64,000 nucleotides of DNA from Streptomyces zingiberis (GCF_012034935.1 NZ_JAATEN010000007.1:248001-312000), one strand, 5' to 3'; shown: positions 26,722 through 35,008, counted from the stretch's first letter. The notes: a model not told the origin generated them from the letters alone. Numbers and translations: made by a program.

Positions 26722-27441
26722 ATGCACATCAACCTGTTCATCCTCAGCGAGGACCCGGTCGCGCTGGCCGGATTGGTCGCGCTTGTTCAGCAGGACGACA
26801 GGATCAACCTCATCGGCACGGCCGTGGACGGCTCGGCCGGCCTGCGATGTCTCGAGGACACCACGGTCCAGCCGGACGTGGTGGTGATAGGCGAACCGCA
26901 GTCCGAACGGGCCCTCTGCAGAAACGTCCAGCGGCTGGCCTCCCGGTCCGGCCAGGGGACGGCGGTGGAACCGCGGTTCGTCGTGGTGTCGCAGAGGGAC
27001 TACGACGACGTGGTCATCCCCGCTCTCCGCCTCGGTGTGAACGGTTACCTCGCGCGGATCGGATCGCCGGACGAGTTGTGGCAGTCCCTGCAGATCGTGG
27101 CTCGCGGGGGTGCCGCATTCAGCCCGGCGATCGCGGCCCGCTTCAGCGAGTACTTCTCCTCGGTACGCGGACTTCAGGAGCCGACGGAATTCGGCCGGCT
27201 GACGGTCCGGGAAAGGGAGATCCTCGGTCTGCTCGCGGAGGGGGCCAGCAACCGGCAGATCGCCCGGGCGCTCTTCCTCGCCGAGAAGACCGTCCGCAAC
27301 TACGTCTCGCGCATCTTCACCAAGCTGGAGGTCAGTGACCGGACCGAGGCCCTCCTGCGAGCACGGGACGCGGGCCTCGGTGAACGGCCCACCGCCGCCC
27401 CCGCTCCGGAGCCTTCCCGGGGCGGGGTTCGCAGCGGCTGA
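26722..27441 (+). CDS. Atypical LuxR-family regulator lacking the phospho-acceptor Asp
   Basis: 239 aa from ATG 26722, with GGGGGAGGAG upstream. The N-terminal receiver-like fold begins INLFILSEDPVALAGLVALV. Where the phospho-Asp is expected the sequence is VVVIGEP, so phosphorylation control is unlikely. The LuxR HTH is LTVREREILGLLAEGASNRQIARALFLAEKTVRNYVSRI. It is divergent from the lasso kinase. It may be a constitutive or ligand-gated activator of the cluster. Confidence 0.85.
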   Translation: MHINLFILSEDPVALAGLVALVQQDDRINLIGTAVDGSAGLRCLEDTTVQPDVVVIGEPQSERALCRNVQRLASRSGQGTAVEPRFVVVSQRDYDDVVIPALRLGVNGYLARIGSPDELWQSLQIVARGGAAFSPAIAARFSEYFSSVRGLQEPTEFGRLTVREREILGLLAEGASNRQIARALFLAEKTVRNYVSRIFTKLEVSDRTEALLRARDAGLGERPTAAPAPEPSRGGVRSG

Positions 27442-27732
27442 TCATCCGCGCGAGAGCCGCTGCCAGGGCTCGGCCGCCGGCCACCTCCGCCGTCAGGAGC
27501 GTCACGCACCGCCCGTGCCGGCGCCCGCCGAACCCGGCCGGGGCCCGGGGCGACCACCGAGGACGAGGCGGTCCTCATGGCAGCGGCTTTCCGGAAATCC
27601 CGGCCCCAGCACGCCAGTTCGACATCGGCCTCGGACAGCGGCGCGCCGGACCAGGTGACCGGCGCGGCCCGCGGGCCGTCAGGGCGGAGCGCGGCGCCGA
27701 GTACCGCCCCGCCGGTCGTTACGCTGCGGGGC

Positions 27733-28602
27733 ATGACGGCGGCGGAGAAGAGTGATCTGACGGGCCGGGCCCGGCTGCGGGACGCGGCACTGGAGCTGTT
27801 CGCCGAGCGGGGGTTCGAGGCGACGTCGACGCGCGCGGTGGCGGCGGCGGCCGGACTCTCGCCGGCCCTGGTGACCCGGCACTTCGGCTCGAAGGACGGG
27901 CTGCGCGCCGCCGTCGACGCCCACGTGCTCGACCGGATCGGCCGGGACTTGGCGGCGGCGGACCCGGGTGCCGGGCTGATGGAGTCGCTCGGCGAGGTGT
28001 CGGCCCGGCTGTTCGGGGCGGACCCCGTGCTCCGCGGCTACCTGCGGCACGTCCTGCTGGAGGACAGCCCCGCGAGCGCCGACCTGTTCGGACGGCTGCT
28101 GGACGGGGCGCGGGCCGAACTCGGGCGGCTCTCCGCGGCGTACGAGGAGCGGGAGGACGGGCCCGGGAACGGGCGCGTCGACGGACGCGGAAACCGGCGC
28201 GGGAACCGGCCCGAGGGGGCGAACGGGCGCGCGGACGAAGGCCGGGACGCCCGGGACGGCCGGCAGACCCCGGGCGGGCAGGCCCCGCGAACGGCCGAGG
28301 CCGGCGAGGCGCCGGACGGCCCCGCCACGGCCGGGAGTTCCGCCACGGCCGGGAGTTCCGCCACGGCCGGGAGTTCCGCCACGGCCGGGAGTTCCGCCAC
28401 GGCCGGGCCGCCGGACGACGAATGGGCCCCCTTCCAGATGCTCTGCCTCATCCTCGGGCCGCTGCTGCTGGAGCGGGTGATGCAGCCCCACCTCGACGAA
28501 CCCATGTTCGCCCCGCGGGTGCTGGCCCGGCGCAGCGCGGCCAACCAGCGCCTGCTGCTCCGGGGGTTCTACGGCTCACCGGAGGGAGAGAACGGGGGCT
28601 AG
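27733..28602 (+). CDS. TetR-family regulator with repeat-containing linker
   Basis: 289 aa from ATG 27733. The HTH is ERGFEATSTRAVAAAAGLSPALVTRHFGSKDGL (about 25-57). The ligand-binding half is split by a long polar Gly/Arg/Asp-rich insert (about 150-230) ending in tandem GSSATA units, then resumes with WAPFQMLCLILGPLLLERVM. The family is normally near 200 aa, so the insert is unusual. It lies 40 nt upstream of the acyltransferase, which it probably controls through the inverted repeat at 28623. Confidence 0.85.
   Translation: MTAAEKSDLTGRARLRDAALELFAERGFEATSTRAVAAAAGLSPALVTRHFGSKDGLRAAVDAHVLDRIGRDLAAADPGAGLMESLGEVSARLFGADPVLRGYLRHVLLEDSPASADLFGRLLDGARAELGRLSAAYEEREDGPGNGRVDGRGNRRGNRPEGANGRADEGRDARDGRQTPGGQAPRTAEAGEAPDGPATAGSSATAGSSATAGSSATAGSSATAGPPDDEWAPFQMLCLILGPLLLERVMQPHLDEPMFAPRVLARRSAANQRLLLRGFYGSPEGENGG
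28324..28407 (+). repeat. 18-bp tandem repeat inside the TetR gene
   Basis: GCCACGGCCGGGAGTTCC is repeated four times exactly plus a 12-nt partial copy. It encodes (GSSATA)n and keeps frame. Copy number could vary between strains. Confidence 0.9.
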
Positions 28603-28622
28603 CCCCCGTGCGAGGTGTACAC

Positions 28623-28642
28623 GTGTTGAGCATCCTGAACAC
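28623..28642. promoter_or_regulatory. Inverted repeat abutting the acyltransferase ATG, candidate TetR operator
   Basis: GTGTTGAG-CATC-CTGAACAC has 8-bp arms with one mismatch and ends at the base before the ATG at 28643. No ribosome site is visible, so the mRNA may be leaderless and a regulator bound here would sit on the transcription start. Confidence 0.5.
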
Positions 28643-29905
28643 ATGGACACTCAGCAGCCCGCCACCCCACCGCCCACCACCGCGACCCGCCGCCCGCCGG
28701 GCCCACCCGGCCCGCCGGAACCACCCGGGCCGGACCGGCGCTCCCGGCTCGCCTGGCTGGATCATCTGCGGATCGCCCTGACGATCCTGGTCGTCCTCCA
28801 CCACGCCGCCCAGCCCTACGGCCCCGCCGACTGGTGGTACGTCGAAGGGCAGCCGCGCACCCCGGCGCTGGCCACCCTCTCCGCGGTCGACGGCGCGTTC
28901 TTCATGAGCCTGTTCTTCTTCGTCTCCGCCTTCTTCGTGCCCGCCTCCCACCGGCGGCACGGCACCGGCGCCTTCCTGAAGAGCCGTCTGATACGGCTCG
29001 GCATCCCCGTCGCCGTCGGCGCGCTGACGATCGTCCCCGGCCTGATGTACGCGTACTACGTCCACTACCGCGGCTACCCGGCCCTCTCCTTCCCGGCCTA
29101 CTTCACCGACGTGTACCTCGGCCTGGGCGAGAAACCGGCGGGCTGGACGGGACCGTCCTGGCCGGACCTCCAGTTCGGGCACCTGTGGTTCATCCAGAAC
29201 CTCCTCGCCTACACCGTGCTCTACGTCCTGTGCAGCCGGCTCGGCCGTCTCCTGCGGCGGCGCCCGGGCCGCGCCGCGCGCGTACGCCCCCCGCGCCCGG
29301 CTCCGGGGCACCGCGCGCTGCTGGCGCTGACGGCGGCGGTCACGGCCGCCACCTACCTGATCCGGCTGGAGTACCCGCTGGACACCTGGATCCCCGTCCT
29401 CGACTTCCTCCAGGTCGAGCCCGCCCGCCTGCCGCAGTACGCGACCTTCTTCACCCTGGGCGTCCTGGCCCACCGGTACGACTGGCCGGACCGGTTCGAG
29501 GCGCGGGTCGGGTGGGTCTGGCTGGGCGGGGGCCTGGCCGGAGTCGCGCTGCTGTTCGGGATCGGCGCGGACTCCGCCCTCTTCGGCCCCGGCGGCTCCG
29601 GCGGACCGGCCCTGGCCTGGGCGGCGTACGAGAGCGCCCTGTGCGTGGCGCTCTGCGTCGGCCTGCTCACGGCGTTCCGCGAGGCCGGATTCCGCGGCGG
29701 CCGGTGGACCCGGGAACTGGCCGCCGACTCCTACGCTGTGTACATCGTGCACGTCCCGCTGGTCGTCGCCGTGCAGTACCACCTCGCCGGCCGGGGTCTC
29801 CCCCCGGCCGGCGCCTGGGCCACGGCCGGCGCGCTCGGCCTGGTCTCCGCCTTCCTCCTGGCGGCCGGTCTGCGCCGGCTCCCCGGCTTCCGCCGCGTCC
29901 TGTGA
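28643..29905 (+). CDS. Acyltransferase 3 family integral membrane protein
   Basis: 420 aa. After a Pro-rich leader of about 30 residues it has the family start LAWLDHLRIALTILVVLHHAAQPYG, with the catalytic-type His in VVLHH, and ten or so hydrophobic segments. FFVSAFFVPAS and HLWFIQNLLAYTVLYVL are further family motifs. Members acetylate or acylate surface glycans and antibiotics. Resemblance is to the MdoC/OafA branch. It is probably controlled by the TetR gene upstream. Confidence 0.88.
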   Translation: MDTQQPATPPPTTATRRPPGPPGPPEPPGPDRRSRLAWLDHLRIALTILVVLHHAAQPYGPADWWYVEGQPRTPALATLSAVDGAFFMSLFFFVSAFFVPASHRRHGTGAFLKSRLIRLGIPVAVGALTIVPGLMYAYYVHYRGYPALSFPAYFTDVYLGLGEKPAGWTGPSWPDLQFGHLWFIQNLLAYTVLYVLCSRLGRLLRRRPGRAARVRPPRPAPGHRALLALTAAVTAATYLIRLEYPLDTWIPVLDFLQVEPARLPQYATFFTLGVLAHRYDWPDRFEARVGWVWLGGGLAGVALLFGIGADSALFGPGGSGGPALAWAAYESALCVALCVGLLTAFREAGFRGGRWTRELAADSYAVYIVHVPLVVAVQYHLAGRGLPPAGAWATAGALGLVSAFLLAAGLRRLPGFRRVL

Positions 29906-29929
29906 GCGCGCGACCGGCCGGTGGAGCCG

Positions 29930-30060
29930 TCAGCCCACCTGGATGTGCGTGGCGTTCCCGGCGAGCCAGTCGTCGAAGCTCTTGAGCGCCGGGTTGATCT
30001 CCCGCAGGCGGTTCAGGTCACGGACCCCCGGCCTCAGCCACGCCCGGCGAGCAGGGCGCG
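29930..30060 (-). pseudogene. C-terminal fragment of an unrecognised gene
   Basis: About 40 codons read as protein: LRPGVRDLNRLREINPALKS followed by FDDWLAGNATHIQVG and a stop. No start or ribosome site was found. It is likely a 3' remnant; the family is not recognised. Confidence 0.3.
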
Positions 30061-30065
30061 TACGA

Positions 30066-30110
30066 GCCGTGGCTCCCGCCCCACCGGCACGGCGGGACAG
30101 GAGCCACGGC
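30066..30110 (-). terminator. Hairpin downstream of the XRE/DUF397 pair
   Basis: GCCGTGGCTCC pairs with GGAGCCACGGC, with an inner CCCGCC/GGCGGG stem. It lies 26 nt past the DUF397 stop on the minus strand. Confidence 0.65.
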
Positions 30111-30135
30111 GTGACGCCCCAGGGCAGGCAGCGAG

Positions 30136-30345
30136 TCAGGCGCCCAACTCACCCCGCCTGAGGGCGGTTATGAACGAGCCCCAGCCGACGGTGGTGAACG
30201 GGATCACCGGGCCGTGGGGATTCTTGCTGTCACGCACGGGGACGGTCGCCGCAACGCCGCAGGAAACTTCTACGCAGTCACCTCCGGTGGAGTTGCTGTA
30301 GCTGCTCTTGCGCCAGTTCGCGGTGCTCGGGTCGATGGCTCGCAC
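30136..30345 (-). CDS. DUF397 domain small protein
   Basis: 69 aa from GTG 30345 with GGAGGAA 5 nt upstream. The DUF397 core is WRKSSYSNSTGGDCVEVS, then VPVRDSKNPHGPVIPF. It is the partner of the XRE/DUF5753 gene, but the two overlap by 76 nt instead of the usual 4. Confidence 0.88.
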   Translation of the reverse strand: MRAIDPSTANWRKSSYSNSTGGDCVEVSCGVAATVPVRDSKNPHGPVIPFTTVGWGSFITALRRGELGA

Positions 30346-31169
30346 GGCACTTCCTCCAACATGCGCAGGATGAATTTCCGCGACTCGGCCGGGAGCAAGG
30401 CTTGGTCGCGCATCGCATCGTACGCACGGAGCAGGTGCTCAACCGCCGCAGCTTCCTCGATGAGTTCACCCCGGTGGGCGGTCTCGACGTAGGCCACCGT
30501 CCGCGAATCAGGCAGACGCAGGAACTTGACGGCCGTGCTGTCCAACCCGTGCATCCCCGCCCGGAACGGGAGCACGTGCAGCGTTACGTTCGGGCGCTCG
30601 GCGGCATCCATCAGATGCGCGAGCTGGTCTCGCCATGCCTGCTCGTTTCTCAGCGGCGTGCGCAGCACGGCCTCCGAGAGAATGACACGGAAGGGCGACG
30701 CCCCAGGCCCCTCCAGGAGTTCCTTGCGACTCATCCGAGCCTCGACCTGCTGGGTCAGTTCGGGCTCCTCCAACCCGCCCGCCGCCAGGACTTCGCGCGC
30801 GTACTCAGCGGTCTGGAGCAGCCCCGGCAACACACTCACCGCGAAATGCCACAAGCTCACCGCGTGCGCCTCCAGCGCCATGTAGCGCCGGTAGCGCTCG
30901 CGGAACTGCGTGTGGTCCTCGGCGGCCAGCTCCCACATGGCGAGCAGCAACCCGGGCGTCCCGTAGTGGTGTTCCAGCGCCTGGACGACCTCCGGGCTGC
31001 CCAGCGTCTCGCCCTTCTCCATCTTCCCGAAGAGGGAGTGGTCCCAGCCGAGCCGTTCTCCGAGCTGCCGCAGGGTGTCCCCCTTGCGGGCCCGCAACTG
31101 CCGTAATTCCTCCGCGAAGCGCTGACGCGGCTCCCGGCTCCGGCTCGTGACGAGTCGTCGCTGCGGCAA
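30270..31169 (-). CDS. XRE-family regulator with DUF5753
   Basis: 299 aa from TTG 31169, chosen because GGAGGGG lies 7 nt upstream. The HTH region is LRQLRARKGDTLRQLGERLGW followed by SLFGKMEKGE. DUF5753 is recognised by LPGLLQTAEYAREVLAAGGL. The last 25 or so residues run past the normal family end (around RMLEEVP) into the DUF397 gene in another frame, which suggests loss of the original stop. Confidence 0.87.
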   Translation of the reverse strand: MPQRRLVTSRSREPRQRFAEELRQLRARKGDTLRQLGERLGWDHSLFGKMEKGETLGSPEVVQALEHHYGTPGLLLAMWELAAEDHTQFRERYRRYMALEAHAVSLWHFAVSVLPGLLQTAEYAREVLAAGGLEEPELTQQVEARMSRKELLEGPGASPFRVILSEAVLRTPLRNEQAWRDQLAHLMDAAERPNVTLHVLPFRAGMHGLDSTAVKFLRLPDSRTVAYVETAHRGELIEEAAAVEHLLRAYDAMRDQALLPAESRKFILRMLEEVPCEPSTRAPRTGARAATATPPEVTA

Positions 31170-31496
31170 GGTGACTCCCCTCCGGCGCCCCCGGACCGCG
31201 CCGTCACCGACCGCTCCGGAGGCCCCACATACCCGTTCTCCCACCGGCACACGAACCCGGTCCGCACGCACTCGGCCGCGCCGGGCGCGGTCCGCGTGGC
31301 ACCTGTGGAGCGTGTTCCGCGGGGCGCCGAATCACGCCGCGTACGCGGCACGCCCCGGCACACCCCGGCGGCATTCTCGTAATGCCTCGACTACACAACG
31401 TAACCCAGCCGAGGTGAGCGCGGCGGCCGAACTCCGGATCTCGCATCCCGGCCGCGCCTCGGCTCCCCACCCCAACTCCACGCGAAGGACCTCCCG
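31170..31496. other. Divergent intergenic region
   Basis: About 330 nt between the XRE gene and the plus-strand hypothetical genes. It has a small GCCGCGTACGCGGC palindrome near 31338 but no gene. Confidence 0.5.
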
Positions 31497-32132
31497 ATGC
31501 CGAACCAGACCCCGAACCCGCACCCCGGCTCCGTCTCCGCGGCCGAGCCGGAGCCCCTCCCCGGCGAGGGCCCCGGCCTCGCGCCTGCGTCCGAACCGGA
31601 GCCTGCACCGGGCGGCGGCTCCGGGCACTGCTCGGGCGCCGCCCTCGGCAACGGAACCGCCCCCGCCCTGGAACCCGCCCGTACGCGGGGCCTCCCCCAC
31701 CCGGCCGGCCCCCGCTTCCTCGCGCCCAAGCTCCGGGAGGCCCTGGCCGCCCGCGACGCCCTCGCCGCCGCCCTGACGAGCGCCGGCATCCAGCTCCCCG
31801 CCATGGACATCCGCACCCCCTGGGGCGACGCCCTCCCCGACGATGCCCCGGACCAGCCCCGCACGGAAGAAGCGGACACCCCGGCTCCCCGGGCGCCCGG
31901 GGAGACCGAAGGGCCCGGCACGAGCGGCACGGCCACGACGACCGTGCCGGCCACCAGGACCGGCACGCCGGGCACGGCCCCGGGGACCGGGATGAACGAG
32001 ACGGCCACCCCGGACGGCGCGGCCCACCGCACCCCGGACAGCGCCCGCTACGCCCTCGTCCACCTCGGCGTCTGCTCGGCCCCCGTCGCCCAGGAACTGG
32101 CGGCCGTCATCGCCCGCGGCGCGATCCGATGA
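31497..32132 (+). CDS. Hypothetical Pro/Ala-rich protein
   Basis: 211 aa with AAGGACC upstream. Disordered Pro/Gly/Thr-rich stretches flank two conserved-looking helices: PRFLAPKLREALAARDALAAALTSAGIQLP (about 72-101) and the C-terminal YALVHLGVCSAPVAQELAAVIARGA. Its stop overlaps the next start (ATGA). The neighbourhood is commonly found beside XRE/DUF397 pairs in Streptomyces, but no function is known. Confidence 0.7.
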   Translation: MPNQTPNPHPGSVSAAEPEPLPGEGPGLAPASEPEPAPGGGSGHCSGAALGNGTAPALEPARTRGLPHPAGPRFLAPKLREALAARDALAAALTSAGIQLPAMDIRTPWGDALPDDAPDQPRTEEADTPAPRAPGETEGPGTSGTATTTVPATRTGTPGTAPGTGMNETATPDGAAHRTPDSARYALVHLGVCSAPVAQELAAVIARGAIR

Positions 32133-32551
32133 CGGAGCCGCGCCGCGCGGTGCCCGCGCACGCGCCCACCGCGAGCCCCGCCGAACCGCCGCCGCACCCC
32201 ACACCGCCCGGCGGCCACCCGGCCGATCCCCCACCTGAAACGCCACCGGGCCCCACCCCACCCACACCCGATCCGGCCCTTCCCCCGCACCCCACTCCCC
32301 CGGCCTCCGCCTCGCCGCCGCCCACTCCCCCACCCGGCACGGCCGTCCGCGACACCGTCCGCGCCCGCGTCGGGATCGTCACCGGCCACGAGGGCCCCTA
32401 CCTCCGGCTGCGTCCCCTCTCCGGCGGCCGGGAGTGGGCGGCGGACCCGGCGGACGTCCACCCCCTCGACGCGTCCGAACTCCTCAGCGCCCAGGTGGCC
32501 GAGGCAAACACCCGCACCCGCCGCGCCCTCCGCGAACGCCGGCTGCCATGA
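32129..32551 (+). CDS. Hypothetical protein
   Basis: 140 aa coupled by ATGA to the preceding gene. The first 75 residues are almost all Pro/His/Thr. The C-terminal half is a compact beta-rich domain, RARVGIVTGHEGPYLRLRPL then GREWAADPADVHPLDASELL, probably with one helix at the end. Function unknown. Confidence 0.7.
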   Translation: MTEPRRAVPAHAPTASPAEPPPHPTPPGGHPADPPPETPPGPTPPTPDPALPPHPTPPASASPPPTPPPGTAVRDTVRARVGIVTGHEGPYLRLRPLSGGREWAADPADVHPLDASELLSAQVAEANTRTRRALRERRLP

Positions 32552-32616
32552 CCGGCACCGGGAGACTCCACCCACCGCTGACGCGGCCGGCTTCCCGCAT
32601 CAACTGCCGGCCACCA

Positions 32617-32760
32617 TCACGGAGAACGGCCCGCCCCTAATCCGGTAAGGACTCCCACCACAATCCCCAGAGCGATCGCGATCACCCACACCACGACCAG
32701 AACGCTCCTGGTCGAGATCGCTGCCATACCCCCACAAAAACGAAATAGCCGACCCTGCAT
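32617..32760 (-). CDS. Small single-helix membrane protein (array member)
   Basis: 47 aa from ATG 32760, or 36 aa from an internal ATG at 32727. One hydrophobic helix, VLVVVWVIAIALGIVVGVL. It is the most downstream member of the minus-strand array behind the Rhs remnant and lies beyond the duplicated terminator. Confidence 0.45.
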   Translation of the reverse strand: MQGRLFRFCGGMAAISTRSVLVVVWVIAIALGIVVGVLTGLGAGRSP

Positions 32761-33012
32761 GGGAAACCACCTACTGTCAGAACTTCGGCGCGCGCCCGGC
32801 CCTCGGGACGCCAAGCCCTCTACTTCCCCCTCGGACACGGTCGATGAGATACAAGCGCCGACCATCGCGCCAGCGGTCAGAGAGCGTCTCCAACCGGAGA
32901 CGAAGGGTCGGTCGGCAGCGATGCGGTCGATCCTGGTTCAGGCCGTCCTCACCCTGCATCTGACCTGGTCGAACTGAGGCTGGAAACAGGTCCGAGTCAC
33001 CATTCGAAAGGA

Positions 33013-33039
33013 GCGGCCCGCCGCTACACGGCGGGCCGC
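33013..33039 (-). terminator. Terminator hairpin, duplicate of the one at 35231
   Basis: GCGGCCCGCCG-ctaca-CGGCGGGCCGC. The stem is identical to that at 35231-35257, and the flanking CTCACCT is shared. It lies downstream of the 33099 gene on the minus strand. Confidence 0.75.
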
Positions 33040-33098
33040 GGTCTCACCTGGCCTCAACTTTTCATGAATGCGCCGGTCTACGCGTCCTGAAAATAGAT

Positions 33099-33197
33099 TC
33101 AGCGACGACTTCGAATCTTGTGGATGACCAGAACGATCAGAGGTCCGGTAATGAATCCGACACCAACGCCTATCAGTAGGCTATCACGAACACTCAC
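33099..33197 (-). CDS. Very small membrane protein, paralogue of the 35878 gene
   Basis: 32 aa from GTG 33197: a helix (LLIGVGVGFITGPLIVLVI) and a basic tail HKIRSRR. It has the same length and tail as the gene at 35878 (HRIRSRR), and the DNA similarity runs through the start codon and its upstream site. An in-frame ATG at 33272 would give 57 aa with an extra amphipathic N-terminus. The shorter form is preferred because the paralogue starts there. Confidence 0.5.
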   Translation of the reverse strand: MSVRDSLLIGVGVGFITGPLIVLVIHKIRSRR

Positions 33198-33301
33198 CGC
33201 TACATCTTCCGTGTGGGCGAGAAGTTTCTTCCAAACTGCAAACAAAATGTTGTCAGGACTGTTGGCGCCCATTCCTTCCCGCGAACCTCACGCTCCATCC
33301 G

Positions 33302-33532
33302 TCAGCGCTGGCTGGCCAACTGCACAACCCCCACAACAATGAGAAAGCCCAAAATGAAGAACGCGGTTCCGGCGATCCGAAATATCCAGACGTGCACCTT
33401 CGACGCCTTCGCAGAGCGGTTCTCCCCGTAAAGGAACTTAGAGCCCGAAGCATTCATCTTCTGCAAAGGTTCCGCGAGAAACGCGAGAATCGGGCCCATC
33501 ATCAGCATGCCCCAGCCAATAAATACGTCCAT
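33302..33532 (-). CDS. Small two-helix membrane protein (array member)
   Basis: 76 aa from ATG 33532 with GGGAAGG just upstream. Helices are MDVFIGWGMLMMGPILAFLA and WIFRIAGTAFFILGFLIVVGVV, separated by a polar loop with KASKV. It is distantly similar to the gene at 34011 (start MxxxIG, IFRxAG before helix 2). Candidate immunity-type protein. Confidence 0.6.
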   Translation of the reverse strand: MDVFIGWGMLMMGPILAFLAEPLQKMNASGSKFLYGENRSAKASKVHVWIFRIAGTAFFILGFLIVVGVVQLASQR

Positions 33533-33560
33533 AACCTTCCCGATAGCGCCACAAATTCGG

Positions 33561-33692
33561 TCACCTTGACTTTCCTTCTTCCATACGCCGCCTGTAGGTA
33601 CGCCAGATCCTGTAGCAGATGAACACCAGTATTGAAACCCAGGCGACGAAGAAGACCACCAGTACAAGGGGTGAGAATTCCCCACTTCTCAT
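33561..33692 (-). CDS. Small single-helix membrane protein (array member)
   Basis: 43 aa from ATG 33692 with GAGGGGA upstream. Helix LVLVVFFVAWVSILVFICY, then a strongly basic tail RIWRTYRRRMEEGKSR. It lies 28 nt ahead of the 33302 gene on the same strand. Confidence 0.55.
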   Translation of the reverse strand: MRSGEFSPLVLVVFFVAWVSILVFICYRIWRTYRRRMEEGKSR

Positions 33693-34010
33693 GGACCGTC
33701 CCCTCACAAAAGCCGAGGCCGTGCGGTCACTCACGCCCCCAGTAAGATGTCCCACAAATGCACGTGCGTCCCATCCGAGCAACCCGGTGCGGCAACCAAT
33801 TCGGCCGCCGCGAAGCGCCCTTCGCGCGAACCATCTCTTCAGAAAGGCAATTCTCATCGCTCAGCGGGCGTAAGGCGGGAGTCACCCTTACCCTTCCATC
33901 CAGTGCCGTAACTGCTGAGCGCCGGTCGGCAGGTATCGTCACACACAGGAGGCAGCCGTGCCCCTTGTCCGGAGGTTACGGGTAAACAAGAATCGATCAA
34001 GAATAGCTGT
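33693..34010. other. Gap within the small-gene array
   Basis: About 320 nt. A minus-strand frame (about 33727-33942) shows RPNWLPHRVARMGRTCICGT but has no ribosome site, membrane helix or recognisable family. It is probably a decayed gene. Confidence 0.35.
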
Positions 34011-34205
34011 TCATTCGAGCACTCCCACAGCATAAAGAATTCCACCAATCGCGATCATGCCACCGGCCAGCCTGAAAATCGTCCGGTTATAAGTGTCGAA
34101 CGCCTTACCGGTCTTACTGCTGTTCGCACGCTTAGTGAATTGCGGCCCCACAAAGAAGAAGAATAGCCCGAACAATGACATGAAAATCCCAATAACGATG
34201 TGCAT
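34011..34205 (-). CDS. Small two-helix membrane protein (array member)
   Basis: 64 aa from ATG 34205 with GGGAGC upstream. Helices are IVIGIFMSLFGLFFFFVG and IFRLAGGMIAIGGILYAVGVL, with a KRANSSKTGKAF loop. Distant paralogue of the 33302 gene. Confidence 0.6.
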   Translation of the reverse strand: MHIVIGIFMSLFGLFFFFVGPQFTKRANSSKTGKAFDTYNRTIFRLAGGMIAIGGILYAVGVLE

Positions 34206-34284
34206 AAAATGCTCCCGAAGTTCGAATTGATTGACCGAAGATCGAACGGGCGATCAATCAGCCCGACCTTCGGCCAGTTCACCG

Positions 34285-34428
34285 TTATTTCCGCCGATCC
34301 CTCCGAAGGAGGTAGACAATGACCGCCCCAAAAAGGACGACCATCCCCATCGCCAAAAACGGGCTCCACGAGGGCCCTTGCGGCTTGGCAAGGTACCCGA
34401 ATGTAACCAGTTGGGTGGTTGACAACAT
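34285..34428 (-). CDS. Small single-helix membrane protein (array member)
   Basis: 47 aa from ATG 34428 with AAGGGA upstream. A polar N-terminus (TTQLVTFGYLAKPQG) precedes a helix, FLAMGMVVLFGAVIVYLL, and the tail RRDRRK. The helix-then-basic-tail pattern is shared across the array. Confidence 0.55.
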   Translation of the reverse strand: MLSTTQLVTFGYLAKPQGPSWSPFLAMGMVVLFGAVIVYLLRRDRRK

Positions 34429-34476
34429 GGATATTTCCCTTCTCTCGCCAGCTTCTCAAATTCACCTCGTCAAATA

Positions 34477-34599
34477 TCATGGAAACTGCCCACTCTCACC
34501 GACACTGCGCAAGGCAACATACAGAATGATCACGAGCTCAGCGAGGAGGACCGCCATCACGAGCCATTCGTAGCCTCTGGATACGAATCCTCGGAGCAA
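34477..34599 (-). CDS. Possible small single-helix membrane protein (array member)
   Basis: 40 aa from TTG 34599. Helix WLVMAVLLAELVIILYVAL. The start lacks a clear ribosome site, so this may be a remnant. Confidence 0.35.
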   Translation of the reverse strand: MLRGFVSRGYEWLVMAVLLAELVIILYVALRSVGESGQFP

Positions 34600-34660
34600 C
34601 GCCGGCGCGCGATGATCGCGAATGCCCCGCTACACCTTGAGGAGTGGGACCATGAGGGAC

Positions 34661-35008
34661 TCAGAAATCCAATTCCCTGACCAATCGTCTCACCTCGGGG
34701 ATCCGCGTTTTCTGGGTAAGCAGAACCTTCTCTTCCCTCCCCTCCCGATAATCTCGGATTCTCAACCGCCCCCCGGAGAAGGAAGCCTCGCAGTGTTCCC
34801 GTGGAATCGACCACGCCACGCGATTCGGCCTGCTGCTGAATCGGCCATACGCAAAGCCAACGACCCGACGGTCGGTCAACGCTACAACAGCTCCTTTCAG
34901 GAGCGCCTCGTAAGGGAGACGCCCCACAGGAAGTCGAACCGGGAAGGAAAGCATCAGGTCCTCACCTTCTGCTAAATACTGCTCAATTCTTCTGGTGCTC
35001 CACAGCAT
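34661..35008 (-). CDS. Hypothetical soluble protein, PH-like beta fold suspected
   Basis: 115 aa from ATG 35008 with AAAGGGG upstream. No membrane helix. Its alternating strands, LPYEALLKGAVVALTDRRVVG followed by RPNRVAWSIPREHCEASFSG and a final helix IPEVRRLVRELDF, suggest a PH-like barrel. It is the only clearly soluble member of the array. Function unknown. Confidence 0.6.
   Translation of the reverse strand: MLWSTRRIEQYLAEGEDLMLSFPVRLPVGRLPYEALLKGAVVALTDRRVVGFAYGRFSSRPNRVAWSIPREHCEASFSGGRLRIRDYREGREEKVLLTQKTRIPEVRRLVRELDF

Noticed and set aside
27442..27732. Minus-strand frame with GPRAAPVTWSGAPLSEADVEL as a possible gene
   Set aside because: It overlaps the TetR upstream region, lacks a start site and a recognisable fold; only a faint likeness to monooxygenase tails.
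28324..28407. Tandem repeats considered as a CRISPR array
   Set aside because: Units are contiguous without spacers and encode GSSATA in frame inside a TetR gene.
33727..33942. Minus-strand frame in the array gap as an extra array member
   Set aside because: No membrane helix and no ribosome site; treated as decayed sequence.
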